Positions 9,650-19,026 are shown, counted from the stretch's first letter. The stretch is 64,000 nt of DNA from Paenimyroides viscosum (GCF_003858535.1 NZ_RQTJ01000007.1:1-64000), one strand, 5' to 3'. Program-made: numbers and translations. The notes: a model not told the origin generated them from the letters alone.

Positions 9650-10390
9650 AGCAACCTGAATTAATACTGCTTCCACAGTAGCATCTGAAACATATTTTCT
9701 AAAATCGCGATAGTTTTTAATTTGATGGCGTGAATAAGGTTTATAAGTATGCCACAGATATTTTGTTTCGTTCTTAAAATATTTGTTTACAACTTCGTAA
9801 GCATTTACATTACTAGAAATGCCCGATGTTGGATATTTAACCAATAACTGCTTAATAGAATCAATAGTTGGTACTAATGTAGTTTCATTGGCTAAAGCTA
9901 CTAATTGCGGTAAATAAAAACTGGTTTTAAAACCTTTTGATTTAAAAATTTGCAAATTGTGTATTTCTGTTGATTCTATTAAAATATTTTCATTTTTCAG
10001 TCCGTGTTTTTTTGCTAAACGATCTACAACTTCGGCAGATTTTTGAGCGTTGTCTTCCGAAAGATTTTTAAAATCTAACCACAATTTTACTTCTTTATTG
10101 GTAATTTCTGAAAAATAAGTATCTAAATTTAAACCAACAGATAGTGCTGGCGGATGGTTAACATCGAACGTATTGGTAATAGAATCAAAAACCACATCGA
10201 GTTCAACTCCACTATAAAATTTCTGGGTATAATTCAGCTTATCCAAACTATTAACTCGGTGTGCCCAAACTTTAGGTTGATGACCTATGTATTCTAATTT
10301 ATACGGATTAAAAATATAAACAACAGCTGCTGAAATTAAAACAACAATTAAAATTAACAGCTTTTTATTTTTTTTGAACACGCTGGTCAT
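9629..10390 (-). CDS. GDPD-like (PLC-type) phosphodiesterase, membrane-anchored
   Basis: 253 residues. One N-terminal membrane helix (about 10-28) is followed by a glycerophosphodiester-phosphodiesterase-like domain. The residues expected for catalysis and metal binding are present: HR (44-45), GVELDV (Glu63 and Asp65) and His79 in DVNHPP. It starts 26 bases inside the 3' end of the phosphoethanolamine transferase gene, so the two are probably co-translated. I infer an envelope phospholipid or headgroup role. The substrate is unknown. Confidence 0.65.
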   Translation of the reverse strand: MTSVFKKNKKLLILIVVLISAAVVYIFNPYKLEYIGHQPKVWAHRVNSLDKLNYTQKFYSGVELDVVFDSITNTFDVNHPPALSVGLNLDTYFSEITNKEVKLWLDFKNLSEDNAQKSAEVVDRLAKKHGLKNENILIESTEIHNLQIFKSKGFKTSFYLPQLVALANETTLVPTIDSIKQLLVKYPTSGISSNVNAYEVVNKYFKNETKYLWHTYKPYSRHQIKNYRDFRKYVSDATVEAVLIQVALPVGNR

Positions 10391-11951
10391 AATCTTCCTC
10401 TTTTAAAATAATTCGCTTTTTAAATTTAAAATTGATATTAAAGATACTTTTTTCGGGTTGAAACTGATCGAATTCAATACGTGACAATTCCGAAAAACTG
10501 TAAATAAAATCTTCTAAATTGTATTTTCTATTTAATTTGTCCTGAAAACGTATGGTTGCTTTTTCATTGTATTTATCTGATGTCCACACCATAAAAGGAA
10601 TTTCAAACATAGCATTAGATCCAATAGATTCGTGATGTCCAAAATAATCATATTCCTTAAAAACCTCTTCACCGTGATCAGAAAAATACATCACATAACT
10701 ATTTTTATTAGCTTTTTTAACCAAATCAATCACTTCACTTACAACGAAATCATTATATCGAACAGCATTATCATATTCGTTAATTGTTTGGTGAGCTTTG
10801 GCTGAATTAAATTTTGTTTTAGGAGTATCGGTAAAAAAATTAAAACTTTCAGGGTACTTTTTATGATAACTTATATGGCAACCTTCTAAATGTAAGAAAA
10901 TCATTTTTTTTGATGGTTTTTTATTAATGGTTTCCTTTAATTTAGGCAGCAAAATTTCATCGTATTTATTTGCATCTTCATAAATATTTGAAACATAAAA
11001 ACGATTCTTACTTGCTTTTGCATACAGTGAAACCATTGATTCATAAGCTCCGATTGGTTTTTGGTTAGATAACCAATAAGTTTCAAAACCCGCCTGATTT
11101 GCCAATTGTAAAACAGTTCCCAATTTATTGTTTTCGGGATGTTGATAATCTGCCATGCTTAAAACCTTGTCTAACGATAAAATAGTTTGTATATGCGGAC
11201 TTATAACATTTTGAAACAAATGCAGTTCGTTTTTTACTTTGTTAAGATTAGGATTTGTATCTCTATAATAACCGTAAATTCCCATATTGTTTCGGGTAGT
11301 AGATTCTCCGATAATTACTACATACAAAGCATCCTCATCATTATTTGAAACATTTGTAAAGTGTTTTGAAGTGCTTTTGGAGATGTCTTTTGAAATTTCT
11401 GCAGAAAAATATTTGTATTCAACAAAAGTATTAATCACCAATAAAGACAAACTTCTTTCGTAAAATCTGTAAGAAATAGCAACGCAAATAAGCACCATTA
11501 TTTCAATATAATAGGTATGTTTTACTTTAAAGTTTGTATTCGCTTTAAAAATTAATAGTACAAGGCAAAAAATATATAATGTAGTAATTAACACGTGATA
11601 CCATTTAGAATAACTGTTTAAAAAACTTGTTAGTTCGTAATAATTTGTTTCAAAAACGGTGTAAAGAACGGCATTATCAATAAAATTAAAGAAGCTGAGT
11701 AAGGTGAAAATCTTTATAAATAAAATGCTGTAAAAGGGTACTAATAAAAGTAAACTTACAATATTTTTAAGCACTTTTTTATTAATAAAATGAATTATAA
11801 GAACTATAAAAACTAAAATTGCACTATTGAATAATAATTCTTTAGCAATGATTTTTAACGAGAAATCGTTACTAAACATTACGCCGCTAATTGCTAAAAT
11901 TGGTAGCAGCAGAAAAATTATTATTAAAATACAATTTTTATAGTCTTTCAT
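10365..11951 (-). CDS. Phosphoethanolamine transferase, EptA-like (sulfatase superfamily)
   Basis: 528 residues. Five hydrophobic helices in about the first 170 residues lead into a periplasmic alkaline-phosphatase-fold domain. The nucleophile motif is VIIGESTTRNNMGIYGY (Thr), with HLEGCH and YFSDHGEEVF supplying further metal ligands. The family moves phosphoethanolamine from phosphatidylethanolamine to lipid A or other envelope glycans. Its ATG follows directly after the stop of the upstream RNA methyltransferase gene, and it overlaps the GDPD-like gene downstream, giving a three-gene minus-strand operon. The acceptor is not known, and the first gene may be only a transcriptional neighbour. 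Confidence 0.82.
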   Translation of the reverse strand: MKDYKNCILIIIFLLLPILAISGVMFSNDFSLKIIAKELLFNSAILVFIVLIIHFINKKVLKNIVSLLLLVPFYSILFIKIFTLLSFFNFIDNAVLYTVFETNYYELTSFLNSYSKWYHVLITTLYIFCLVLLIFKANTNFKVKHTYYIEIMVLICVAISYRFYERSLSLLVINTFVEYKYFSAEISKDISKSTSKHFTNVSNNDEDALYVVIIGESTTRNNMGIYGYYRDTNPNLNKVKNELHLFQNVISPHIQTILSLDKVLSMADYQHPENNKLGTVLQLANQAGFETYWLSNQKPIGAYESMVSLYAKASKNRFYVSNIYEDANKYDEILLPKLKETINKKPSKKMIFLHLEGCHISYHKKYPESFNFFTDTPKTKFNSAKAHQTINEYDNAVRYNDFVVSEVIDLVKKANKNSYVMYFSDHGEEVFKEYDYFGHHESIGSNAMFEIPFMVWTSDKYNEKATIRFQDKLNRKYNLEDFIYSFSELSRIEFDQFQPEKSIFNINFKFKKRIILKEEDYDQRVQKK

Positions 11952-12485
11952 TTATTTTGCCTGCATTTTCTGAAAAATATCCCAAATAACTATTCCGCCA
12001 CTTACAGAAACATTTAAAGAATGCTTGGTACCTAATTGCGGAATTTCTACCACAACATCACTTTCATTAATTACTTGTTGATTCACTCCTTTAACTTCAT
12101 TTCCAAAAAACAATGCATATTTCTGGTTGGCATCTACCTTAAAATCTTGAAGCATTACCGATCCTTCTACTTGTTCTAACGAAATAATCTGCACTTTTTC
12201 TTTTTTTAGTTCATCTACAACTTCCATTACCTCTTTTACATATTCCCAAGTAACTGTTTCGGTTGCACCTAAAGCCGTTTTATGAATTTCTTTGTTTGGC
12301 GGAGTAGCTGTAATACCACACAAATATATTTTTTCAATCAAGAAAGCATCGCAGGTTCTAAAAAATGATCCAATATTGTGTAAACTTCTAATATCATCAA
12401 GTACAACAATTATCGGTGTTTTTTCTGCTTGTTTAAATTCTTCAACGTTTTTACGGTTCAGTTCGTCTAAAATCAGTTTTTTCAT
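11952..12485 (-). CDS. TrmH/SpoU-family RNA 2'-O-methyltransferase
   Basis: 177 residues, essentially a bare SPOUT domain. The three SpoU motifs are visible: NIGSFFRTCDAF, LFFGNEVKGV and IPQLGTKHSLNVSVSGGIV, which make the AdoMet-binding knot. It probably 2'-O-methylates a tRNA or rRNA ribose. It lacks an extra N-terminal RNA-binding domain, so the target cannot be named. It is first in the minus-strand operon with the transferase and phosphodiesterase genes, and divergent from the AraC-type regulator. Confidence 0.85.
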   Translation of the reverse strand: MKKLILDELNRKNVEEFKQAEKTPIIVVLDDIRSLHNIGSFFRTCDAFLIEKIYLCGITATPPNKEIHKTALGATETVTWEYVKEVMEVVDELKKEKVQIISLEQVEGSVMLQDFKVDANQKYALFFGNEVKGVNQQVINESDVVVEIPQLGTKHSLNVSVSGGIVIWDIFQKMQAK

Positions 12486-12597
12486 TTTAAAATTTTAAAG
12501 CCCTAAAGATACAACTTACAATATATATGAGTAAAGTTTAAAACGCAACAGTTATAATTAATTTAAAGTTGTAACTTGTGGTATTGTACAACTGTTT

Positions 12598-13485
12598 ATG
12601 AACCGAAACGAAAAAAATATTTATAAAGGATTGTACGGATCAAATGAAATTGAGTTCACTAAAGGGCTCATTAATATCAATCCGTTTGGAATCATTGGTA
12701 AACAACATCAAAACAATGTGTTGCAACACAGCCATAACCATTTGCTACAAGTTTTTTTAATTCAAGAAGGATCTACTCACTTTTTGTTTAATGCCCAAAA
12801 AGAACTCATTAATCAACCTACCATTATAACTGTTCCTAAAAATACTGAACACGGTTTTGAGCATCTTTCAGATGTAAACGGATGGATTATTTCTCTGTCT
12901 GATACAGTTTTAGAACGCATGATTCATCGCGAAGCAGAACTAATTGATTCTTTGTACGATGTACAGATTATTCCCATTCAAAACGACTCTTTGTCAGAAG
13001 AATTAGAAAAAACAATTTACAAATGCGTTTTGGAATATAAAATGGAACAGCCCGGTCGTTTACTAATGTTGGAATATTTGGTAGGACAATTTATTGTACA
13101 ATTGTACCGATTACCACAAAATCAAAATCAAAAATTAAACAAAGTCGATCACTCATCAAAAATTTATTTCAGAAAGTTTACACAAGCTGTGAAAGAATCT
13201 GCTAATTACAAAAAAACAATAGATGAGTATGCCGACGATTTAGGAATTACGCCCGGACATTTGAATAAAATTTGCCAAACCGTAGCGTCCCAATCTCCTA
13301 AAGAAGTACTAATGAACTATTTTATCACGGAAGCTCAATTACTATTAACCGATGTAAGCCTTACGATTTCAGAAGTGTGTTATCGCTTAAATTTTGATGA
13401 CAAAAGTTATTTTACACGTGTTTTTAAGAAAAAAACTGGAAAAACACCAGTTGAATTCAGAAAAAGTTTAGGAATTAAATTTTAA
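12598..13485 (+). CDS. AraC-family regulator of the aromatic catabolic island
   Basis: 295 residues. The N-terminal half looks like a cupin sensor (HSHNHLLQVFLIQEG, TVPKNTEHGF). The last 100 residues form the AraC double helix-turn-helix (DEYADDLGITPGHLNKI, then SEVCYRLNFDDKSYFTRVFKKKTGKTPVEF). It lies just upstream of catB in the same direction. By analogy with aromatic-acid regulators of this family it is probably a benzoate- or muconate-responsive activator of the genes that follow. The catB promoter has a good -7 box but no -33 box, which fits activation. The effector is inferred only. Confidence 0.8.
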   Translation: MNRNEKNIYKGLYGSNEIEFTKGLININPFGIIGKQHQNNVLQHSHNHLLQVFLIQEGSTHFLFNAQKELINQPTIITVPKNTEHGFEHLSDVNGWIISLSDTVLERMIHREAELIDSLYDVQIIPIQNDSLSEELEKTIYKCVLEYKMEQPGRLLMLEYLVGQFIVQLYRLPQNQNQKLNKVDHSSKIYFRKFTQAVKESANYKKTIDEYADDLGITPGHLNKICQTVASQSPKEVLMNYFITEAQLLLTDVSLTISEVCYRLNFDDKSYFTRVFKKKTGKTPVEFRKSLGIKF

Positions 13486-13550
13486 CACGAATGATTGATA
13501 AGTGACATTTTCTATATAAAAAGTCCTATTATCAGCTCATTTCTATCTTC

Positions 13551-13558
13551 TAAATTTG
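13551..13558 (+). promoter_or_regulatory. Candidate -7 element of the catB promoter
   Basis: TAAATTTG matches TAnnTTTG, 40 bases before the catB ATG. The -33 position (around 13527-13530) reads TATT rather than TTTG, as would suit an activator-dependent promoter. A small palindrome GTGA-N4-TCAC lies just downstream at 13571-13582. Confidence 0.45.
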
Positions 13559-13598
13559 TGATATTAATTCGTGAGTGTTCACTTACTAACTTAAAAAT

Positions 13599-14720
13599 AT
13601 GTCACAAATTACTATAAAAAGTATCGAAACAATCATTGTTGATCTTCCAACAATACGTCCGCACCACCTTTCCATGGCTGTTATGCGGAACCAAAGTATG
13701 GTGATCATCCGGTTGTTTTGTAGCGATGGCATTGAAGGTATTGGCGAAGCAACAACTATTGGCGGCATTTCGTATGCTGATGAAGCGCCCGAAACCATCA
13801 AATTAGCCATCGACACCTATTTTACTCCTTTATTAATAAATCAAGACGCTACAAAAGTGAATTATTTAATGAAGGTTTTAGATAAAAATGTTTCGGGAAA
13901 TAATTTTGCCAAATCGGGTATCGAAACGGCTTTGTTAGATGCACAAGCCAAACGTTTAAATGTAAAAGTTTCGGATTTATTTGGAGGAGCTATTACAGAT
14001 CAACTTCCTGTTTTATGGACTTTGGCGAGTGGCGATACCGAAAAAGATATTGAAGAAGCCAAACATTTAATCAGCATCAATCGTCACAATACTTTTAAAC
14101 TAAAAATCGGTAGAAACGAACCACAAAAAGATGTAGATCACGTAGCTGCCATCAAGAAAGCTTTGGGTAAAGAAATCAAAATTACAGTGGATGTAAACCA
14201 AGCTTGGAGCGAACAAATTGCCAAACGCTATATTTTACAATTGCAAGAAGCAGGCATTGATTTGATTGAACAACCTTTGGTAAAATCAAACTTTGATGGA
14301 TTGGCTCGATTGACGGATTTTTTTGATGTACCGATTATGGCAGACGAAGCCGCTGCTACTGTTTCAGATGCTTTTAAGCTCGCCAAAATCCACGCTGCAA
14401 GTGTGTTTGCTTTAAAAATATCCAAATCGGGTGGTTTAACAAATATTGCAAAACAAGCGGCAATCGCACAGGGTGCAGGCATTTCCCTTTACGGCGGAAC
14501 CATGTTAGAAGGAACCATCGGCACCTTGGCATCGGCACATATCTTTTCCACTTTACCTAATTTAGATTGGGGAACAGAATTGTTTGGACCTTTGTTATTA
14601 ACCGATGATATTGTTAAAAAACCCATTGAATACAAAGATAATTCTTTGGTTATTCCAGAAGGATTCGGTTTGGGCATCGAATTGGATTTAGAGAAAATAG
14701 AAAAATACAAACGCAAGTAA
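13599..14720 (+). CDS. catB: Muconate cycloisomerase CatB
   Basis: 373 residues, full length for the family. It is an enolase-superfamily enzyme converting cis,cis-muconate to muconolactone. All key residues are visible: the KxK pair Lys167/Lys169 (FKLKIG), metal ligands Asp198 (VDVNQAW), Glu224 (LIEQP) and Asp249 (MADEA), and Lys273 (KISKSGG). These are close to the classical Pseudomonas numbering. It is the first structural gene of the island, with the muconolactone isomerase gene four bases after its stop. Context argues for true CatB rather than another superfamily member such as dipeptide epimerase. Confidence 0.93.
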   Translation: MSQITIKSIETIIVDLPTIRPHHLSMAVMRNQSMVIIRLFCSDGIEGIGEATTIGGISYADEAPETIKLAIDTYFTPLLINQDATKVNYLMKVLDKNVSGNNFAKSGIETALLDAQAKRLNVKVSDLFGGAITDQLPVLWTLASGDTEKDIEEAKHLISINRHNTFKLKIGRNEPQKDVDHVAAIKKALGKEIKITVDVNQAWSEQIAKRYILQLQEAGIDLIEQPLVKSNFDGLARLTDFFDVPIMADEAAATVSDAFKLAKIHAASVFALKISKSGGLTNIAKQAAIAQGAGISLYGGTMLEGTIGTLASAHIFSTLPNLDWGTELFGPLLLTDDIVKKPIEYKDNSLVIPEGFGLGIELDLEKIEKYKRK

Positions 14721-14723
14721 ATT

Positions 14724-15014
14724 ATGATATACGTAGTAGAAATGGATGTTAACATCCCAGAATCGTGGAGCGAAGATAAATTAGCCGATTACATAAAACG
14801 TGAACAAGAAACCTCACAAAAATGGCAAAAATCAGGCAAATGGGTGTATTTATGGCGTGTGGCCGGAAAATATTCCAACATTTCTGTCATCGATGCAGAA
14901 TCACCAGACGAATTACATCAAATCATCAGTTCATTGCCCTTATTTCCATATATGAATATCAAAGTAACCAGCGTTTGCAAACACCCAAATGCTATTAGAG
15001 AAACAATGATTTAA
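14724..15014 (+). CDS. catC: Muconolactone delta-isomerase CatC
   Basis: 96 residues, the normal size of this small decamer-forming enzyme. Features typical of CatC include the N-terminal VVEMDVNIP, the EQETSQKWQKSGKW helix, LWRVAG and the C-terminal HPNAI. It converts muconolactone to 3-oxoadipate enol-lactone. It starts immediately after catB and is followed by an interspersed repeat and then catA. Confidence 0.93.
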   Translation: MIYVVEMDVNIPESWSEDKLADYIKREQETSQKWQKSGKWVYLWRVAGKYSNISVIDAESPDELHQIISSLPLFPYMNIKVTSVCKHPNAIRETMI

Positions 15015-15019
15015 TGAAA

Positions 15020-15074
15020 CGTCAGTTCGAGTGTTTTTTGTGGAATAAAATGAAACAAAAAATGTATCGAGAAC
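15020..15074 (+). repeat. Interspersed repeat, copy 1 (CGTCAGTTCGAG...TATCGAGAAC)
   Basis: A 55-base imperfect palindromic element between catC and catA. It begins CGTCAGTTCGAGTG and ends GTATCGAGAAC, with an inner stem TTTTTTGT/ACAAAAAA. Near-identical copies lie at 22855 and 23053. It does not interrupt a gene. Confidence 0.75.
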
Positions 15075-15116
15075 AAATAATAAAACAAATACTAACAATT
15101 AAACAACAATAATATT

Positions 15117-16046
15117 ATGAAAAGAATGGATCAAGCAGTTATAGACAAAACATTAGAATTAATCAAATCTCAAGAAAAAGCAGGTGAAGGAAACGAAAGA
15201 GTAAAAGAAATCATAAACCGTCTTTTAGAGGATTTATTTAACGCGATGGCAGATTTAGACATCACTTCTGAAGAAATGTGGATTGCCTGCGATTGGTTAA
15301 CTCAAGCGGGTAAAAACAACGAATGGGGATTGATTTTCGCTGGTTTAGGTATCGAAAAATTCATCGATGTGAAAATGGATTGGGAAGATGAACAAGCCGG
15401 AATCGAAAACAAAACACCGCGTACCATCGAAGGACCTTTGTATGTAGCAGGTTCGCCAGAATCTCACGGTTATGCAGAATTAGAGACCGAAGTAGAAGAA
15501 GGTGCGGAACGTTTGTATATGAGCGGTTATGTGCGTGACGAGCAAGGAAATCCAGTTCCAGGTGCAAAAGTAGAAGTTTGGCATTGTAATTTGAAAGGAT
15601 TGTATTCTTATTTCGATTCTACCCAACCAGATTTCAATTTACGTCGTGCCATCATCACTGATGCAAACGGAAAATACGAATTCAAATCGTTCTTACCAGT
15701 TGGCTATTCGTGTCCGCCAAACGGTTCTACCGATACCTTAATGAGCTTATTAGGTCGTCATGGGTCACGTCCAGCGCACATTCATTTCTTTGTGACAGCG
15801 CCTGATTTCAGAAAATTAACCACGCAAATCAACATCGAAGGTGATCCTTTAACTTATGATGATTTTGCTTTTGCAACACGTCCAGAATTGGTTCCACCAG
15901 TGGTTCGTATTTCGGCAGAAGATGCTGCTAAAGAAGGTAAAGACGAAGCTTTTGCTAAAATTGAATTCGATTTCAATATGGTAAAAGAAAAAGAAATTGC
16001 TCCGGCAGGTGAAAATAACAGAAAAAGAGCTTCTTTAGAGGCTTAG
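15117..16046 (+). CDS. catA: Catechol 1,2-dioxygenase CatA
   Basis: 309 residues, an intradiol ring-cleaving dioxygenase that opens catechol to cis,cis-muconate. An N-terminal helical dimerisation domain (about 1-100) precedes the beta-sandwich catalytic domain. Probable Fe(III) ligands are Tyr163 (GLYSYFD), Tyr197 (VGYSCPP), His221 and His223 (RPAHIHFF). GPLYVAG and VEVWHCN are also conserved in the family. It is separated from catC by a repeat-bearing 102-base gap and followed by a terminator, so it may be transcribed partly on its own. Confidence 0.95.
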   Translation: MKRMDQAVIDKTLELIKSQEKAGEGNERVKEIINRLLEDLFNAMADLDITSEEMWIACDWLTQAGKNNEWGLIFAGLGIEKFIDVKMDWEDEQAGIENKTPRTIEGPLYVAGSPESHGYAELETEVEEGAERLYMSGYVRDEQGNPVPGAKVEVWHCNLKGLYSYFDSTQPDFNLRRAIITDANGKYEFKSFLPVGYSCPPNGSTDTLMSLLGRHGSRPAHIHFFVTAPDFRKLTTQINIEGDPLTYDDFAFATRPELVPPVVRISAEDAAKEGKDEAFAKIEFDFNMVKEKEIAPAGENNRKRASLEA

Positions 16047-16059
16047 TCATACTCATTTT

Positions 16060-16092
16060 AGGGATTCGATTCTTCAATGGAATCCCTTTTTT
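16060..16092 (+). terminator. Intra-island terminator between catA and benA
   Basis: Eight-base stem AGGGATTC (16060-16067) with GAATCCCT (16080-16087), followed by a run of Ts. It suggests that cat and ben genes are separate transcripts or that read-through is partial. Confidence 0.65.
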
Positions 16093-16116
16093 CCAACATT
16101 AACACACGATATTTTT

Positions 16117-16136
16117 TATTCGATCTAGGTCGAATA
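16117..16136 (+). promoter_or_regulatory. Candidate operator upstream of benA
   Basis: Perfect inverted repeat TATTCGA-N6-TCGAATA, 20 bases long, 29 bases before the benA ATG. The symmetry suits a dimeric repressor or activator binding near a promoter. The TetR-type regulator at 24805 is one possible partner. No exact TAnnTTTG box is seen downstream. Confidence 0.45.
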
Positions 16137-16165
16137 GCCCTTGTATTGTCTAAAAAATTTGAATT

Positions 16166-17518
16166 ATGAACAAAAAAGTTACACCAGAATATCTGGATTC
16201 TTTAGTGGTTCACGATCGAGAAAACGGACTTTTCCGTCACAATCGTGAGTCATTTACCAACGAAGAGTTATTCGAGCTGGAAATGAAATACATTTTCGAA
16301 AACAATTGGGTTTACTTGGCTCATGAAACGCAAATTCCGAACATCAACGATTATTATACCACATCCATCGGTCGTCAATCCGTCGTAATTACACGCGACA
16401 AAAATGGCGAATTGCATGGTTTAATCAACTCATGTACACATAAAGGAGCACAATTGTGCCGCTACAAAAAAGGTAATAAATCGTCGTTTACCTGTCCTTT
16501 CCACGGTTGGACATTCAACAACGCAGGAAAATTATTAAAAGTAAAAGATTCGAGAACAGGTGGTTATCCAGAACAATTTAATTGTGACGGATCGCACGAT
16601 TTGGTAAAAGTAGCAAAGTTTGAATCGTACAAAGGTTTCCTTTTTGGATCGTTAAATCCAGAAGTGCTATCCTTAGAAGAATATTTAGACGAAGCCAAAG
16701 TCATCATCGATCAAATTGTAGATCAAGCGCCCGAAGGTTTAGAAATTCTGAACGGAACTTCATCGTACATCTACAACGGAAACTGGAAATTACAGATGGA
16801 AAACGGTGCAGATGGGTACCATGTTTCGTCGGTTCATTGGAATTATGTGGCAACGATGGGAAGAAGAGATTACGCCAAAGAGTCTACCAAAGCGGTTGAT
16901 GCCAATGGTTGGTCAAAATCTGTGGCTGGTGTTTATGGTTTCAAAAATGGACATATTCTTTTGTGGACCAATAAATTAAACCCAGAAGTAAGTCCGATTT
17001 ACCAACAAAAAGAACGTTTAATCGAAGAATTTGGCGAAGATAAAGCTGGATTTATGGTGAACATGACGCGCAATTTGGGAATTTATCCAAATGTTTTCTT
17101 TATGGATCAATTTTCGACGCAAATCCGTGTCATCAAACCTATTTCGGTAAACGAAACCGAAGTAACCATTCACTGTTTTGCACCAAAAGGCGAAAGTGCC
17201 GAAGAACGTGCAACGCGCATCCGTCAGTACGAAGATTTTTTCAACGTAACCGGAATGGGAACGCCAGATGATTTGGAGGAATTCCGTTCGTGTCAAATCG
17301 TTTATCAATCGACTGAATTGAAGTACAACGATATGAGTCGCGGGGCAAATCATTGGATTTATGGGCAAGACGAACAAGCAAAAGCCATGAATATTCATCC
17401 GATTATTTCGGGCATCAAATCCGAAGACGAAGGCTTGTTCATTACCCAACACGAATATTGGAAAGATTCATTGAAAGAAGGAATTGCAAAAGAAGTGTCT
17501 AACGAAGTAACGGTTTAA
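16166..17518 (+). CDS. benA: Benzoate 1,2-dioxygenase, large (alpha) subunit BenA
   Basis: 450 residues, the oxygenase alpha subunit of a ring-hydroxylating dioxygenase. The Rieske [2Fe-2S] ligands are CTHKG (Cys90, His92) and CPFHGWTF (Cys110, His113). The mononuclear iron site is [12 protein letters not shown] (bridging Asp216, ligands His219 and His224), with a later Asp in TPDDLEEF. With BenB it adds O2 to benzoate, using electrons from BenC, to give the 1,2-cis-dihydrodiol. A diol dehydrogenase gene in the same run favours benzoate over anthranilate as substrate, since the anthranilate product does not need one. Confidence 0.93.
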   Translation: MNKKVTPEYLDSLVVHDRENGLFRHNRESFTNEELFELEMKYIFENNWVYLAHETQIPNINDYYTTSIGRQSVVITRDKNGELHGLINSCTHKGAQLCRYKKGNKSSFTCPFHGWTFNNAGKLLKVKDSRTGGYPEQFNCDGSHDLVKVAKFESYKGFLFGSLNPEVLSLEEYLDEAKVIIDQIVDQAPEGLEILNGTSSYIYNGNWKLQMENGADGYHVSSVHWNYVATMGRRDYAKESTKAVDANGWSKSVAGVYGFKNGHILLWTNKLNPEVSPIYQQKERLIEEFGEDKAGFMVNMTRNLGIYPNVFFMDQFSTQIRVIKPISVNETEVTIHCFAPKGESAEERATRIRQYEDFFNVTGMGTPDDLEEFRSCQIVYQSTELKYNDMSRGANHWIYGQDEQAKAMNIHPIISGIKSEDEGLFITQHEYWKDSLKEGIAKEVSNEVTV

Positions 17519-17523
17519 AAAAC

Positions 17524-18009
17524 ATGGAAAATTATCAAAAAATATTGGCTTTTCTTTACCAAGAAGCACGTCATTTAGACGAGAGAAATTGGGACGAATG
17601 GTTGAAATCGTACGACGAAGATTGTGTCTTTTGGATGCCAAGTTGGGACGATGAAGATCAGCTTACCCAAGATCCACAAAGCGAAATTTCATTGATTTAT
17701 TATCCCAATAAAGGTGGATTAGAAGATCGTGTGTTCCGCATCAAAACCGAACGTTCCTCAGCATCTATGCCCGAACCCAGAACTTCTCACAACATCAGTA
17801 ATGTAGAGATTTTAGAAGAAAACGACAACGAAATTAAAATCAGATTCAATTGGTTTACGCTTTCGTATCGATACAAAACAACCGATCAATACTACGGAAC
17901 CAGTTTTTACACCTTAAAAAAACACGAAGATTCCTATTTGATCAGCAACAAAAAAATCATCCTGAAAAACGATTATATCCGTCAGGTTTTAGACATCTAT
18001 CATATCTAA
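17524..18009 (+). CDS. benB: Benzoate 1,2-dioxygenase, small (beta) subunit BenB
   Basis: 161 residues, of the NTF2-like beta-subunit family that builds the structural trimer of the oxygenase. Typical features are the N-terminal LYQEARHLDERNWDEWLKSYDED and WMPSWDDED, and the RTSHNISNV strand. It starts five bases after the benA stop. It has no catalytic iron and no function without BenA. Confidence 0.92.
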   Translation: MENYQKILAFLYQEARHLDERNWDEWLKSYDEDCVFWMPSWDDEDQLTQDPQSEISLIYYPNKGGLEDRVFRIKTERSSASMPEPRTSHNISNVEILEENDNEIKIRFNWFTLSYRYKTTDQYYGTSFYTLKKHEDSYLISNKKIILKNDYIRQVLDIYHI

Positions 18010-18021
18010 ATCAGAAATTCT

Positions 18022-19026
18022 ATGGCAAAAGTAGCATTAAATTTTGAAGATGGAATTACGCGTTTCATCGAAACAAATCCTTACGAAAGCATTGCTGATG
18101 CGGCTTATCGCGAAGGTATTAACATTCCATTGGATTGTGCTGATGGCGCTTGCGGAACTTGTAAATGTCTATCGAAAAGCGGAACATTTGATCCGGGTGA
18201 TTATATCGAAGAAGCATTGACTGACGAAGAAGCAGAGCAAGGCTATGGATTGGCATGTCAAATGATTCCTGAAAGCGATATGGTGGTTGATATTTTGGCG
18301 AGTTCGGCAGCTTGTAAAGTTGAAGCAACTGCTTATGCGACCGAAATTACAGCTTTAACTTTTTTATCAACTGAAATTGTAAAGTTGAACGTTAAAATTA
18401 CTGACGGACGAAAGATCACCTTTTTACCAGGACAATACGCCAATATTTTGGTTCCAGGATCAACCGAAACACGTTCATATTCGTTCTCGTCTTTGTCTGA
18501 TGCTGATGAAATGGAATTCATCATCCGATTATTACCACAAGGATTGATGTCTGATTATCTGCGTAAAGCACAAGTCGGCGATGCATTGGAAATCACCGGC
18601 CCATTGGGCAGTTTTTACAGCAGAGCAGTTTCCAGACCTACTTTGTTTTTTGCAGGTGGAACAGGTATTGCACCTTTTATTGCGATGTTGGAACAGTTGG
18701 AAACCGAAACTTGTCAGCAGCAAATTCAATTGTATTACGGTGCAACAACAACCGAAAATGTGGTCGAATTGGATCGAATCAATGCCTATAAAAATATAAA
18801 AGTTCAACCATCGGCTTGTGTATCAAACGAAGAATCTTCGCAATATGCAACGGGATTTGTAACCCAATGGATAACCAAAGAACAGCTAACCGAAAACAAT
18901 TACGATGTGTACATCTGTGGACCAAACGCCATGGTAGATGCGGTAAAAGCAGCTTTGGACGAACAACAAATTACCTATGATAATTTTTATACCGAAAAAT
19001 TTATCTCAACAGGTGCAACAGCATAA
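18022..19026 (+). CDS. benC: Benzoate 1,2-dioxygenase electron-transfer component BenC
   Basis: 334 residues in three domains. A plant-type [2Fe-2S] ferredoxin lies at about 1-95 (DCADGACGTCKC, and a fourth Cys in GLACQM). An FAD-binding domain follows at about 105-200 (PGQYANI, TRSYSFSS), then an NAD(P)H-binding domain at about 205-330 (FAGGTGIAPF, YICGPNAMV). It passes electrons from NADH to the Rieske centre of BenA. The stop codon overlaps the benD start by one base (TAATG). Confidence 0.93.
   Translation: MAKVALNFEDGITRFIETNPYESIADAAYREGINIPLDCADGACGTCKCLSKSGTFDPGDYIEEALTDEEAEQGYGLACQMIPESDMVVDILASSAACKVEATAYATEITALTFLSTEIVKLNVKITDGRKITFLPGQYANILVPGSTETRSYSFSSLSDADEMEFIIRLLPQGLMSDYLRKAQVGDALEITGPLGSFYSRAVSRPTLFFAGGTGIAPFIAMLEQLETETCQQQIQLYYGATTTENVVELDRINAYKNIKVQPSACVSNEESSQYATGFVTQWITKEQLTENNYDVYICGPNAMVDAVKAALDEQQITYDNFYTEKFISTGATA

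Noticed and set aside
16166..19026. Anthranilate dioxygenase rather than benzoate dioxygenase
   Set aside because: A cis-diol dehydrogenase gene follows directly, which the anthranilate route does not need, and the whole catechol branch is present. Subunit sequence alone would not exclude it.
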